Of a stretch of DNA of 64,000 bases, positions 25,661 through 35,027 are shown one piece after another. Below the pieces are notes generated by a model. The model saw only the letters and a program-made list of their open reading frames with translations, searched no databases and had not been told where the DNA came from. The position numbers were made by a program, and so were the translations under genes. Position 1 is the first letter of the stretch. Every line of letters starts with the position of its first letter. This DNA is from Palsa-506 sp963707065 (GTDB lineage Bacteria > Actinomycetota > Actinomycetes > Streptosporangiales > Streptosporangiaceae): assembly GCA_963707065.1 (NCBI GenBank), contig CAVPPJ010000052.1, positions 1 through 64,000 of the forward strand. Reading direction: 5' to 3'.

Positions 25661-26455
25661 ATGCGGGAGATGGAATCCGTCCTGTTCCACCCCAGCGGAT
25701 CATCGGCGCCGTCGTTCGTGCCCGATCCGGCGCACGGCCGCGTGTTCACCGTCGCGCGGGCCATCCGGAGTTCGGAGGTAACCGCCGCCGGCCGGCTCCG
25801 GCTGGATGCCCTGGCCCGCTACCTGCAGGACGCGGCGGAGGACGACCTGGCCGACTCGGGCTGGGGCGAACCCTATGACTGGCTGGTGCGCCGGGTCTCG
25901 GTGGCCATCGGCGGCTACCCGGCACGCGGCGACCCGCTGTCGCTGCGAACGTTCTGCTCGGCGACCGGGCCCCGGTGGGCCGAGCGCACGACGACCGTGA
26001 GCAGGTCCGGCACGGACCTGATGCAGGCCGTCGCGGTCTGGGCGGCCGTCGGGCGCGAGGATGGCCGCCCCGTTCCGCTGGGGCCGGAGTTCTACCGCCG
26101 GTACGGGGATGCCACCGGCGGCCGCACGGTGTCGGCGCGGCTGTCGCTGCCCGGGCCGCCACGGCCCGGGCCGGCCGGGCAGGCAGGCCGGGCGTGGCCG
26201 CTGCGGGCCAGCGACTTCGACACCGCGGGCCACGTTAATAACGCTATTGCCTGGGCCGCGGCCGAGGACGTCCTGGCCGGGCTCGACTGGCTGCCCGCCC
26301 GCGGCGAACTGGAGTACCGGCGCCCGATCCTGCCCGGTTACGACGTCCGGCTGACCGCCAGCCACGCGCCGGGCCAGCTGTCCTGCTGGCTGCTGAACGG
26401 CCCGCAGCTGCTAGCGTCCGCGCAGCTCAGCCGCGGTACGCCCGGGCCAGGATGA
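25661..26455 (+). CDS. Acyl-ACP thioesterase family protein
   Basis: A double-hotdog thioesterase of 264 residues. The N-terminal hotdog (VFTVARAIRSSEVTAAGRLR, then LDALARYLQDAAEDDLADSG) is typical of FatA/bacterial acyl-ACP thioesterases, and the second has ASDFDTAGHVNNAIAWAAAE, the D-x-x-x-H-V-N-N motif. It would release fatty acid from acyl-ACP or acyl-CoA in the cytoplasm. It follows dpaL on the same strand but is separated by the repeat array. The ATG at 25670 (nine bases in) is an alternative start. Confidence 0.85.
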   Translation: MREMESVLFHPSGSSAPSFVPDPAHGRVFTVARAIRSSEVTAAGRLRLDALARYLQDAAEDDLADSGWGEPYDWLVRRVSVAIGGYPARGDPLSLRTFCSATGPRWAERTTTVSRSGTDLMQAVAVWAAVGREDGRPVPLGPEFYRRYGDATGGRTVSARLSLPGPPRPGPAGQAGRAWPLRASDFDTAGHVNNAIAWAAAEDVLAGLDWLPARGELEYRRPILPGYDVRLTASHAPGQLSCWLLNGPQLLASAQLSRGTPGPG

Positions 26456-26537
26456 GGAAGGCCCGGCGAAGGCGCTATCCCAGTCGGCGATACCCGGGCG
26501 CCGCATCTTCCCGCATGCTTGGCTGCGGGCCGGCCTG

Positions 26538-27077
26538 CTACTCGGCCGCGCGAGCGTAGACCAGGTGCAGGACGCCCGTGCTGAAGGTGGCGGACGACAG
26601 CAGCCGCAGCGGAACCTGCGTGCCGTTGTCGAACAGCTTCTTGCCCTTGCCGACCACCAGCGGGTGCACCAGCAGGTGCAGTTCGTCCAGCAGCCCCTGC
26701 TCGAGCAGCCAGCGGACGAGCGTCCCGCTGCCGGTCGTGCCGAGTTGCTGGTCCTGCTTGAGCCGGGTGAGTTCCGCCGTCACGTCACCGTTGACGACGA
26801 TGGAGTTCTGCCAGGCCGGGTCGGTGAGCGTGGTCGACACGACGTATTTCCGGGTGCCGTTCATCTGGGCGGTGACCGGGTCGTCGGGGTCGGCGGTGGG
26901 CCAGTAGCTCGCGAACTCGGCATAGGTCTTGCGGCCGAGCAGCATGGCGTCGTTACCGGCCATCATCGCTCCGACGGCCGCTCCCATCTCGTCGTTGAAG
27001 TACGGGAAGTGCCACGAGTTCGGTGACTCTACGACGCCGTCGAGCGAGATGAACAGGCCGGATTTGATGCTTCCCAC
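26538..27077 (-). CDS. Dihydrofolate reductase family protein (RibD C-terminal-like)
   Basis: A 179-residue NADPH-binding fold of the RibD-C/DHFR superfamily. Signatures are SGLFISLDGVVESPNSWHFP, AMLLGRKTYAEFASYWP, KYVVSTTLTDPAWQNS, the cofactor-binding GTTGSGTLVRWLLEQGLLD and LHLLVHPLVVGKGKKLF. These proteins are widespread in actinobacteria as uncharacterised reductases rather than true FolA. The GTG start at 27077 is supported by AAGGAG seven bases upstream; the frame stays open far upstream through the next gene, but that reading is spurious. Confidence 0.92.
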   Translation of the reverse strand: MGSIKSGLFISLDGVVESPNSWHFPYFNDEMGAAVGAMMAGNDAMLLGRKTYAEFASYWPTADPDDPVTAQMNGTRKYVVSTTLTDPAWQNSIVVNGDVTAELTRLKQDQQLGTTGSGTLVRWLLEQGLLDELHLLVHPLVVGKGKKLFDNGTQVPLRLLSSATFSTGVLHLVYARAAE

Positions 27078-27154
27078 GGTGTTCTCCTTCGGGTGATTTC
27101 CTGATCTTGGTGATGTCGCTGAGATGAGCAGGGAGCTAGCGAATCCCTCCGCCG

Positions 27155-28192
27155 TCACGGGCGGGGGATCATCTCGCGGGCCAGCCCGGCGGCGGCCAGC
27201 AGGCCGGGATCGCCGCAGCTGTCGAACGCGTCGACGGCGGTGTCGGTGAACTTGATGACGTGCTCGTCGCCGTGGCCGGCCGCGCGGTGCAGCGCCTCGG
27301 CCCCGGTGTCGTTTCCGCTCGGGGCCGGCGTGCGGCGGGAGGTGACGCGGGCCGGCGCGTACATCGCCTGGATCGCGGCGACGGCGGTCCACACGTGCGC
27401 GGCGCTGTCCGCCCACACCGACTCGGGCAGGCTCGGCAGCGAGTGCCGCACCGCGTTCGGCGCGGTCGCCGTGTGGACCAGCAGTACCGGTGCGGCCGGG
27501 CCGTGAGCACCGGTACCCGCGCACGGCCGCGGTCACGAGCTCGGCCAGCGCCGCCGGTGCCCGCGATGCCTCCGCGGGGCGCATCGCGGCGACGCTGTCC
27601 GTCCACCCGCGGTCGTGGCCAGCCGGGCCGCCCGGTGGGCGATGAAGCCGGTCTGGTCGGCCAGCCGCGTGACCCGGTCCAGCGCCACCGCCGCCGGCAG
27701 CGTGCCGCGCGGGCGAGCGCGCGGCAGCGGAAGGTACCGCGCGGCCCAGAACGCGAGGCCGTGCGCCAGCTCGTCGCGGGCCGGCTCGCCCGCCCCGCCG
27801 CGCAGGGCCCGGACGGCGTGGCCGACCCGGATGACGCCGTGGGTCGAGCCGGCGGCGATGCCGGGCAGCAGCCGCGGCCACCAGGTGCCGAGCACGTCCG
27901 TCCACGAGCGCTCGGCCAGCTGCGCGGCGAAGAAGACGCGCCAGTCCGGCAGCCGGCGGTAATCGCCGAGCGCGCGGGTCCAGTCCTTGATCGGACCGGA
28001 CGGCGCCGGCAGCTCGGCCAGCCGGCCGACGTAGCGGTCGACCCACCGTGTGACGTCCACGTCGAGGCCGCGGCGCAGCATGACCTCCACCGCCATCGGG
28101 CCGTGGTTGGTCATGCCGTGATTGCCCTCTTCGTCGCCGCCAAACTCCGGCCCGTAGCGGTGCATCCGCTCGTATGCCTCGTCCAGGTGCAT
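27155..28192 (-). pseudogene. Questin-oxidase-like (DUF4243) gene with two frameshifts
   Basis: N-terminal frame from the ATG at 28192: LDEAYERMHRYGPEF, MTNHGPMAVEVMLRRG, WVDRYVGRLAELPAPSGPIK, DWRVFFAAQLAERSWTDVLG, STHGVIRVGHAVRAL and GFIAHRAARLATT. Near 27610 the homologous reading moves to another frame (DSVAAMRPAEASRAPAALAE, LVTAAVRGYR), and near 27505 it returns to the first frame for APVLLVHTATAPNAVRHSLP and IKFTDTAVDAF. N and C parts share a frame and together span 346 codons, about the family length. The family includes fungal questin oxidase and bacterial Baeyer-Villiger-type homologues. As given, the product would be truncated. Confidence 0.7.
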
Positions 28193-28202
28193 CTCCCGCC
28201 TC

Positions 28203-28271
28203 CTCTTCCGTGCAGCGCGAGCTCTTCCGTGCGGCGCGAGCTCTTCCGTGCGCCGCGAGCTCTTCCGTGCG
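28203..28271. repeat. 19-bp tandem repeat, about 3.5 copies
   Basis: Units of CTCTTCCGTGCRGCGCGAG (third copy CGCCGCGAG) starting at 28203, 28222, 28241 and 28260 (partial). They fill the divergent intergenic region between the questin-oxidase-like gene and the ArsR-like gene. Each contains a GAGCTC SacI-type palindrome across unit borders. Confidence 0.9.
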
Positions 28272-28337
28272 CGTCACGAGACTCGCCGAGGGCCGCGCAG
28301 GTTGTCGACGATTAGGCACTGCCCTAATCTCAGAGCT

Positions 28338-29349
28338 GTGATCAGGCTGCACTTCGGCTCCGAAGACATCGGCCGGGTGCGCTTCGCCCTGTCGCCCATG
28401 TGGGAGACGATCACCAGCCTGCGCACGCTCACCGCGACCCGCGGCGGGCTGCAGATGCACCGTCCGTGGCGTGACTGGGTGCGAGGGCGTCTCGATCAGT
28501 GTTGACCTCGACCTGCTGACGGCACTGATCCGGCCGGCGGGCTACATCCCCGACTTCCTGGTGCCCTCACCCGCCCGGCGCTCGTCGTCGTTCGAGGCTG
28601 CGCTCGCCCAGGTGACCGCCGCCGACCCGGCTGCGGTCCGCTGGCAGTTGCGGCACCTGGCGGACCACCCGGTGGCAGCGCCCGGACCACGGCGCGCCGA
28701 GCGGGCCCGGTTGCTCCGCGGGCTGGCCCGCCTGCCCGATGCCGGAGCCGCCCGGGTGGCAGAAGCGCTCGCCGGGTACTGGCGCGCCGCGGTCGCACCG
28801 CACTGGCCGCGCCTGCAGGCGCTGCTCCGCGCGGACCTCGCCCACCGGCTCGATGAGCTCGCCGACGGCGGCGTCGGTGCCCTGCTGCGCAACCTGCATC
28901 CGTCGGTCAGCTACGACGGTTCAACGCTGCGCATCGTCAAGTACTACGACGGCGACGCGGACCTGTCCGGACGGGGCCTGCTGCTCGTGCCCTGCGCCTT
29001 CGCATGGCCCGACGTGATCGTCCTCACCGCCGAGCCGAACGTGCCGACCGTCTCCTACTCACCACGTGGCATCGGCACCTTGTGGGAACGGCACCCCTCG
29101 ACGGACGGCAGCGCACTCGCCGGGGTCGTGGGGCGAACCCGCGCGACCCTGCTCAGCCAGCTCGACCTGCCGATGTCGACCACCCAGCTGGCGACCGCAC
29201 TGACGCTGTCAGCGCCGACTCTCAGCGCTCACCTGCACGCGCTGCACCGGGCCGGCCTGGTCAGCTCGCGCCGCGACGGGCGCGCCGTGCTGTACTCGCG
29301 GACCCCCATCGGCGAGGACCTGCTGGCCGGCGCAGCCGAGCTGGCCTAA
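28338..29349 (+). pseudogene. ArsR-type regulator with DUF5937 sensor domain, one frameshift
   Basis: The GTG at 28338 opens VIRLHFGSEDIGRVRFALSP, then MWETITSLRTLTATRGGLQ and RPWRDWVRGRLDQ, the expected N-terminus of DUF5937 regulators. An extra T near 28500 (gatcagtgttgac) causes a stop; the next frame continues VDLDLLTALIRPAGYIPDFL and runs to the C-terminal winged helix (MSTTQLATALTLSAPTLSAH, then LHALHRAGLVSSRRDGRAVL). The combined length, about 336 residues, fits the family. It is divergent from the questin-oxidase-like gene, which it would be expected to regulate. Translation could still begin inside the second frame, but the N-terminal part would be lost. Confidence 0.8.
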
Positions 29350-29475
29350 CGGCGGCCGCTGCCAGCCCGCCGCGGCGCAGGCGGCTTCGCTCCGCATGCG
29401 CGGCGGCCGGCCGTCAGCCGGAACGCCTGCGGAAAGGCAAGTACGGTGGGCCTCATGCGGCGGAAGGAGCCAGGC

Positions 29476-29877
29476 ATGCTGCTCGATGGCGTGAACCACA
29501 TCGCGTGGATATCGAAGGACGCCGGCCGGCTAGGGCGGTTCTACGAGCGGGTGTTCGGCGCCGTGGTCGGGCCGACGCGCGGGCACGGGCCTGGCGAGAC
29601 GATGACCGTGATCGACATCGGCCCGGCCACGCAGCTGAACGTCTTCGTGATCGAAGGGAACACCGAAGCTGACCGGCAGACGCCGATGTGGCGCCGGGGC
29701 CGCATTGATCACGTCGGGCTGGCGGCCGCGTCACCGGAGGCATTCGAGACGATCCGGGACCGGCTCGTCGAGGCCGGGGCCAGTGACGGGACAGTCAACG
29801 ACTTCGGCGGGGCGCTGAGCATCTTCTTCCGCGATCCGGACGGCCTCGAGGGCGAGGTGCTGCTGACCAAACCGTGA
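29476..29877 (+). CDS. VOC-superfamily (glyoxalase/bleomycin-resistance fold) protein
   Basis: A 133-residue paired-beta-alpha-beta protein. MLLDGVNHIAWISKDAGRLG gives the first metal-type His, FYERVFGAVVG the first helix, RRGRIDHVGLAAAS the second His, and FFRDPDGLEGEVLL the C-terminal Glu region. This ligand set suits a metal-dependent lyase or dioxygenase-like activity; substrate unknown. The ATG at 29476 has AAGGAG upstream, preferred over the upstream in-frame ATG. Confidence 0.88.
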   Translation: MLLDGVNHIAWISKDAGRLGRFYERVFGAVVGPTRGHGPGETMTVIDIGPATQLNVFVIEGNTEADRQTPMWRRGRIDHVGLAAASPEAFETIRDRLVEAGASDGTVNDFGGALSIFFRDPDGLEGEVLLTKP

Positions 29878-30027
29878 CGGCCGCCGCCGCCGCGCCTGGG
29901 CGAGGCGACCGCCGCGTGCTCGCCGCCGTCCCTTAAGAGTGCGGCCTGCGCCGCCTGCGCGGCACCCGGACGTACGATGGCTGCATCGCGACCGCCCGCA
30001 CCTATGCGGCGAAATCGGAGCCGGATC

Positions 30028-30993
30028 ATGCACTCGTCAGTTCCCGTGATCGACCTCACGCCCTGGTTCAGCGGAGACGAGACGGCCCGGGCCGAGGTCG
30101 CCGCCAGCGTCGACAGAGCGCTGCAGAGCGTCGGTTTCTTCCTGATCAAAGGCCATGGCGTGCCGGGCGAGTTGCGCGCGCAGGTCCGTGCGCAGGCACG
30201 CGCGTTCTTCGCGCTGCCGCCCGAGGCTAAGCAGCGTTACGCCGTTACCGTCGGGGGCCGGGGCTGGCTGCCGCCCGGCGTCGAGGCGAACGGCTACGCC
30301 GAGGGCACGGCTACTCCGCCGGACCTGAAGGAGTCATTCGCGGTCGGCGCCGATCAGCCGACCGGCGACCCGGACGTCGACGGGTACTGGTTCCAGCCCA
30401 ATGCCTACCCGGCCGAGGTGCCGGCGCTGAAGCCTGCCGTCGTCGCCTACCTGGCCCGGATGCGCGAGCTCGCGGACGAGCTGCTCGTGCTGTGCGCGGC
30501 AGCGCTGGCGCTGGAGGGTGATTTCTTCACCCGGCACACCGGGCATTCCACCCACACGATGAACATCAACTGGTACCCGCCGGCCACGCTGGCCGGCCAG
30601 CCGGAACCCGGCCAGTTCCGGATCGGCCCGCACACGGACTTCGGCACCGTCACCATCCTTGACCGTGAGCCCGGCCGGGGCGGCCTGCAGGTGTGGACCG
30701 AGGAAGACGGCTGGCAGGACGCGCCGTATGAGCCCGGCACCTTCACGATCAACACCGGTGACCTGCTCGCCCGCTGGAGCGGCGGCCGGTGGAAGTCCAA
30801 CCGGCACCGCGTGCTTCCGCCGCAGGCCGAGGCACCGGACGAGGATCTCGTCTCGCTCGTCTACTTCTACGAGGCCGACCACGACGCGGTGATCGAGTCG
30901 CTGCAGCCGCCGGTCGGCAAGCCGAACGACTACGCGCCGGTCGTGTCGGCGCAGTTCCTGAAGGAACGGCTGGACGCGATCACGATCGGCTAG
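30028..30993 (+). CDS. 2-oxoglutarate/Fe(II) oxygenase, isopenicillin N synthase-like
   Basis: A jelly-roll oxygenase of 321 residues. The N-terminal DIOX_N part (SVPVIDLTPWFSGDE, SVGFFLIKGHGVP) precedes the catalytic core GPHTDFGTVTILDRE with the His-x-Asp iron ligands and SNRHRVLPPQAEAP with the distal His. The usual Arg that binds 2-oxoglutarate follows the distal His as in this family. Plant-hormone, flavonoid-like and amino-acid hydroxylating homologues exist, so the substrate is not predictable. No beta-lactam genes are near. It lies about 100 bases upstream of pepN on the same strand. Confidence 0.88.
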   Translation: MHSSVPVIDLTPWFSGDETARAEVAASVDRALQSVGFFLIKGHGVPGELRAQVRAQARAFFALPPEAKQRYAVTVGGRGWLPPGVEANGYAEGTATPPDLKESFAVGADQPTGDPDVDGYWFQPNAYPAEVPALKPAVVAYLARMRELADELLVLCAAALALEGDFFTRHTGHSTHTMNINWYPPATLAGQPEPGQFRIGPHTDFGTVTILDREPGRGGLQVWTEEDGWQDAPYEPGTFTINTGDLLARWSGGRWKSNRHRVLPPQAEAPDEDLVSLVYFYEADHDAVIESLQPPVGKPNDYAPVVSAQFLKERLDAITIG

Positions 30994-31091
30994 CCGCCAG
31001 CACGGCCGACCTGGGGTGCGGCAAGGGTGTTCGTCATGCGAGTGGCACGGCAGCGGAAGCGCGACCGCGCGACCGCGGGCGGGACGGCGGC

Positions 31092-33650
31092 GTGACCGCA
31101 CTGACGTACGCCGAAGCGCAAGAACGCGCCCGGCTCATCGCCGTGCAGGAGTACCAGGTTGACCTTGACGTCAGCGGCGGCGATGAAGTGTTCGGCTCCG
31201 TCAGCACCGTCCGGTTCCGCTGCCGGGAGCCCGGGGCCGGCAGCTTCGCCGAGCTCAGGCCGGCCCGGCTGCGCCGGGCGGTGCTGAACGGACGCGACCT
31301 GGACACGGCGGCCCTGGCCGGGAACCGGCTGCCGCTGACCGGCCTGCAGGCCGACAATGAGCTGCGAGTCGAGGCCGACATGGCGTACTCGCGTACCGGC
31401 GAGGGCATGCACCGCTTCACCGATGCCGCCGACGGCGAGACCTATCTCGCCGCGTCGTGCGGCGTTGACAACGCGCAGCGGGTCTTCGCTGTCTTCGACC
31501 AGCCAGACCTCAAGGCGGCGATCTCGGCCACGGTCGCGGCGCCCGCGCACTGGACCGTGATCGGAAACGGCATCGCGCGCCCGGCCGGGCGCGGGCCGGG
31601 CCGATGGGAGCTGGCCGCGACCCGGCCCATCTCCAGCTACCTGTTCACTGTCGTGGCCGGTCCTTACCACAGCATCCGCGCCGGGCACCGCGGTATCCCA
31701 TTCGGCCTGCACTGCCGCCGCTCGCTCGCCGCGCAACTCGATCGCGACGCCGACGAGCTGCTCGGCATCACGCGCGCCTGTTTCGACCGGTACCTGGAGA
31801 TCTTCGACGAGCCCTACCCCTTTGATTCCTACGACCAGGCGTTCGTCCCTGAGCTCGCGGCCGGCGCGGTGGAGAATCCGGGTTGCGTTACCTTCCGCGA
31901 TGAGTTCCTCTTCCGCTCGGCCATCACCCACGCGGAGCGGCAGACCAGGGGGATGGTGATCGCGCACGAGATGGCGCACATGTGGTTCGGCGACCTGGTC
32001 ACCATGCGGTGGTGGGACGACGTGTGGCTGAGCGAGTCGTTTGCCGAGTACATGGGCTTCCAGGTGCTGGCCGAGGCCACCGCCTTCACCGGGACGTGGA
32101 CCGACTTCGCTCTCGCCCGCAAGCCCCGCGGCTACGACGCGGACCAGCGGCCGTCCACGCATCCGGTTGCGCCGGGGCCGCGGGATGTGCCCGACGCGGA
32201 CGCCGCGCTGTCCAACTACGACGACATCTCCTACGCCAAGGGCGCTTCCGCGCTGCGCCAGCTCGTGGCATGGATCGGCTCGCCGGCTTTCCTCGCCGGA
32301 ATCAACGACTACCTCTCGCGGCACCGCTTCGGCAACGCGGCTCTCGCTGACCTGCTTGACTGCCTGACCCGCGCCTCCGGTGCCGACGTGCACGACTGGG
32401 CCGGGCACTGGCTGCGCAGCGCCGGCGTGGACACCCTGGCGGTGAGCGGGGAGACGGCCGGCCACAGCGACGCGTCCATCAGCCATCTCGGCAGCCGGCC
32501 GCACCGCGTTTCGGTCGGCGTCTACGATCACGGGCCAGGTGCGGACGGCGAGCTCACTCTCCGGGGCAGGTTCGCGGTGAGCGTCGAGGCGGCTGCGGGC
32601 GCGACCGCCCTCCCGCCGGGTGCGCTCCGTCCCCGGCCCGCTCTCGTGCTGCCGAACGACGGCGATCTGAGCTACTGCAAGATCCGGTTCGACCCGCAAT
32701 CGTGGGCCACGGTGATCTCCAGCCTGGGCGGCATCGAGGACCCGCTGAGCAGGGCGGTGATCTGGAATGCCGCCCGTGATCTCGTCCGCGACGGGGAACT
32801 TCAGGCCCGCGATTACCTCAGGCTGGCCGCCAGGCACCTGCCCGCGGAGACCGACACCTCCATCGTGGCTCAGGTGCTGGGCTTCGCCCGCGGGCCAGTG
32901 GCCGATCGTTACCTGCCGCCGGGGCTGCGCGGCGCTGCCCTGCAGCGCATTGGCGGCATCTGCCAGGACCTGCTGAGCCAGGCATCCGGCGGTGATCCTG
33001 ACGGGCTGCGGCTGGCCGCCATCCGCGGGCTGATCGACAGCTCGACGCAGGCTGGCGACATCGCCGGGCTGCGTTCCTGGCTGGCCGCCGGGCGGCTGCC
33101 CGGCGGCACCGGCCTTGACGCCGAAATCCGCTGGCAGATACTGCTGCGGCTGACCGTGCTCGGCGCGGCCGGCCGGCCGGAGATAGCTGCGGAGGCTGAG
33201 CGGGATGTCAGCGCCGCCGGGCTGGAGAGCGCGGCGCGCTGCCGCGCGGCCATCGCAGAGCAGTCCGCGAAGCAGGCTGCGTGGACCACGATGTTCGAGT
33301 CAGGCGGAACCAGCGAGAACGAGTCGTCCGGCTACCTGCTGACGGCGACCGCCCAGGGCTTCTGGCAGGCCGACCAGGCGGAATTGCTCGCCGGGTACGT
33401 GCCGCGCTACTTTCCCGCTCTCGGCGGGGCCGCCGCTCGCCGCGGCGCGGCCATCGCCCGGGTGCTCTGCCAGCACGGCTTTCCGTCTCACGCGGTCAAC
33501 GCCGCCGCGCTGCGGGCCGGCCAGCAGTTCCTGGCGGCCGGCGAGCTCACTACACCGCTGCGCCGGCTGCTGGCCGACCAGCTGGACGACTTGCGCCGCT
33601 CGCTGCATGTCTCGCTGGCCCAGCAGGCGCTACCCGGCAGCAACGTCTAG
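31092..33650 (+). CDS. pepN: Aminopeptidase N (M1 family)
   Basis: An M1 zinc aminopeptidase of 852 residues, the standard actinobacterial PepN size. The N-terminal beta domain runs from YAEAQERARLIAVQEYQVDL; the exopeptidase motif reads AAGAVENPGCVTFRDEFLF, i.e. GAVEN in place of the common GAMEN; the zinc site is GMVIAHEMAHMWFGDLVTM with the downstream Glu in WLSESFAEYMGF. A C-terminal ERAP1-like helical domain closes the protein. It trims N-terminal residues from peptides in the cytosol. GTG at 31092 is chosen because upstream residues are not homologous. Its 3' end overlaps the convergent EamA gene by 21 bases. Confidence 0.95.
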   Translation: MTALTYAEAQERARLIAVQEYQVDLDVSGGDEVFGSVSTVRFRCREPGAGSFAELRPARLRRAVLNGRDLDTAALAGNRLPLTGLQADNELRVEADMAYSRTGEGMHRFTDAADGETYLAASCGVDNAQRVFAVFDQPDLKAAISATVAAPAHWTVIGNGIARPAGRGPGRWELAATRPISSYLFTVVAGPYHSIRAGHRGIPFGLHCRRSLAAQLDRDADELLGITRACFDRYLEIFDEPYPFDSYDQAFVPELAAGAVENPGCVTFRDEFLFRSAITHAERQTRGMVIAHEMAHMWFGDLVTMRWWDDVWLSESFAEYMGFQVLAEATAFTGTWTDFALARKPRGYDADQRPSTHPVAPGPRDVPDADAALSNYDDISYAKGASALRQLVAWIGSPAFLAGINDYLSRHRFGNAALADLLDCLTRASGADVHDWAGHWLRSAGVDTLAVSGETAGHSDASISHLGSRPHRVSVGVYDHGPGADGELTLRGRFAVSVEAAAGATALPPGALRPRPALVLPNDGDLSYCKIRFDPQSWATVISSLGGIEDPLSRAVIWNAARDLVRDGELQARDYLRLAARHLPAETDTSIVAQVLGFARGPVADRYLPPGLRGAALQRIGGICQDLLSQASGGDPDGLRLAAIRGLIDSSTQAGDIAGLRSWLAAGRLPGGTGLDAEIRWQILLRLTVLGAAGRPEIAAEAERDVSAAGLESAARCRAAIAEQSAKQAAWTTMFESGGTSENESSGYLLTATAQGFWQADQAELLAGYVPRYFPALGGAAARRGAAIARVLCQHGFPSHAVNAAALRAGQQFLAAGELTTPLRRLLADQLDDLRRSLHVSLAQQALPGSNV

Positions 33651-34580
33651 CGTCAGGTCGGCGCGGCTACCGCGGCGATCGGCGAACACGAAGTACAGCA
33701 CCGATGACCCGACGAGGGCCGCTCCGATGGCATCGCTGGCGGTCAGGCCCTCGCGAAGGAAGATCACGGCGCTGGTAAGGGCGAACACGGGGATGAGGTT
33801 GAGCACCACCGCGGCCCACCCGGCGTCGACGCGGAAGATGACCAGGTTGAACAGCAGGAAGCTGACACCGAACCCGGCAACGCCGACAAGCACGGCGGCC
33901 AGCCAGAACCGGGGCGCGGCGGCGGCCGGCGGCAGCTCCGAGCCGGCCGCCCAACGCGTCATGGCCACCGGCAGCGCGACGGCCGTTGCCGTCGTGAACT
34001 GCCATGCGGTGAGCGACAGGGCATCCGAGCCGTCGTCGAAGCGCTTGGCCACGATGGTGTACAGGCTCGCGCACAGCACGCCGCCGGCCACCAGCAGGTC
34101 GCCGGCGGCCACGCCGCGCCCCTCACCGGCGCCGGCCAGCACGACCAGCCCGCCGAGCGCGGCCAGCACCGCCAGCACCGCGGCCCGGCTGACCGTCTCC
34201 CGCAGCAGCATCGCGGCCAGAACGATGACCAGCGCAGATTCCAGGCCGTTGATCACCGCCCCGTGCACGGCGCTGGTCATTGACAGCCCGAAGGTGTCGC
34301 CCAGATAGGCCAGCGCGGGCTCGAGCAGCCCGAGCACGGCGGGGAGCCACCAGCAGCCGGGCGGGCGGTAGCCGCGCACCAGCAGCACTGCCCACAGCGC
34401 GGCGGTGGCGGCCACGAGCTCGATGCTCAGCAGCGTCACCGGGCCGAAACCGCCCAGGGCGTATTTCGTGCCGGTGACCGCCCCGCCCCACAGCACCGAC
34501 GCGACCACCAGCGCCGCAAGTGGCACGGCCGGTCCCGGCCGGGCGCGGCGCGGCCGGGCATCAGAATCTGCTGGCTTCAT
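33630..34580 (-). CDS. EamA/DMT-family transporter (copy 2)
   Basis: An EamA exporter of about 316 residues with two five-helix repeats. It is a close paralogue of the gene at 3.2 kb: LWGGAVTGTKYALGGFGPVT, LGLLEPALAYLGDTFGLSM and SLYTIVAKRFDDGSDALSL match the first copy almost residue for residue, while the helices at residues 190-230 differ more. It is on the opposite strand and in a different neighbourhood, so it is a dispersed duplication or a separately acquired relative. The start could be 34580 or the upstream in-frame ATG at 34616. Confidence 0.9.
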   Translation of the reverse strand: MKPADSDARPRRARPGPAVPLAALVVASVLWGGAVTGTKYALGGFGPVTLLSIELVAATAALWAVLLVRGYRPPGCWWLPAVLGLLEPALAYLGDTFGLSMTSAVHGAVINGLESALVIVLAAMLLRETVSRAAVLAVLAALGGLVVLAGAGEGRGVAAGDLLVAGGVLCASLYTIVAKRFDDGSDALSLTAWQFTTATAVALPVAMTRWAAGSELPPAAAAPRFWLAAVLVGVAGFGVSFLLFNLVIFRVDAGWAAVVLNLIPVFALTSAVIFLREGLTASDAIGAALVGSSVLYFVFADRRGSRADLTLDVAAG

Positions 34581-34792
34581 GCCTCTCAGAGGCGTGCTTT
34601 CCCCGGCGTGATACATGCGGCGGGAAAGGTGCGCCGTCCAGGTCGTATCCAGCCACCGCCCGGGACGGCGCGGTGCACGTCAGGGACGAGGGCGCGTTGT
34701 CATTCCGCCCGGCCGCCGGAGACGGGCCTGCTCGCCGCGCCGATCTGCACGGCTCCGCGCAATGGAATACCTGGGCGCCGGGTTATCGCGGC

Positions 34793-34972
34793 TCACCACA
34801 GGTCCCCGCCGGTGAGCACGTAGAGGAACGGCACCAGCGGGATGAGGCCGAAGATGGCCCAGGCCAGCTTGGGGCCGCCCCTCATGTCGCGGCGGGTCGC
34901 CAGGTCGATCCACATCAGCACGACGGCGATGGGGTGGAAGATACAGACGATCAACTCGATGAGCTTCTTCAT
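34793..34972 (-). CDS. Small two-helix membrane protein
   Basis: A 59-residue protein with two hydrophobic segments (LIELIVCIFHPIAVVLMWI and KLAWAIFGLIPLVPFLYVL) joined by a basic loop, ending in TGGDLW. The short hairpin layout resembles PLDc_N-like small membrane proteins. The ATG at 34972 begins directly before the first helix and is preceded by a GGGAAG. The 180 or so bases between it and the EamA start hold no other gene I can see. Confidence 0.65.
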   Translation of the reverse strand: MKKLIELIVCIFHPIAVVLMWIDLATRRDMRGGPKLAWAIFGLIPLVPFLYVLTGGDLW

Positions 34973-35027
34973 CTTCCCGAACCTACCGGGGCTGGCGCGG
35001 AGCACTGCGCACGCTTGTGTCCGCCGG

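Noticed and set aside
26538..28460. A single 640-residue minus-strand ORF
   Set aside because: Only its last 179 residues (RibD/DHFR-like, with its own GTG and Shine-Dalgarno) and a short questin-oxidase segment are real; the rest is an out-of-frame reading.
30990..32837. A 615-residue minus-strand ORF
   Set aside because: It lies opposite pepN and lacks conserved blocks or a ribosome-binding site.
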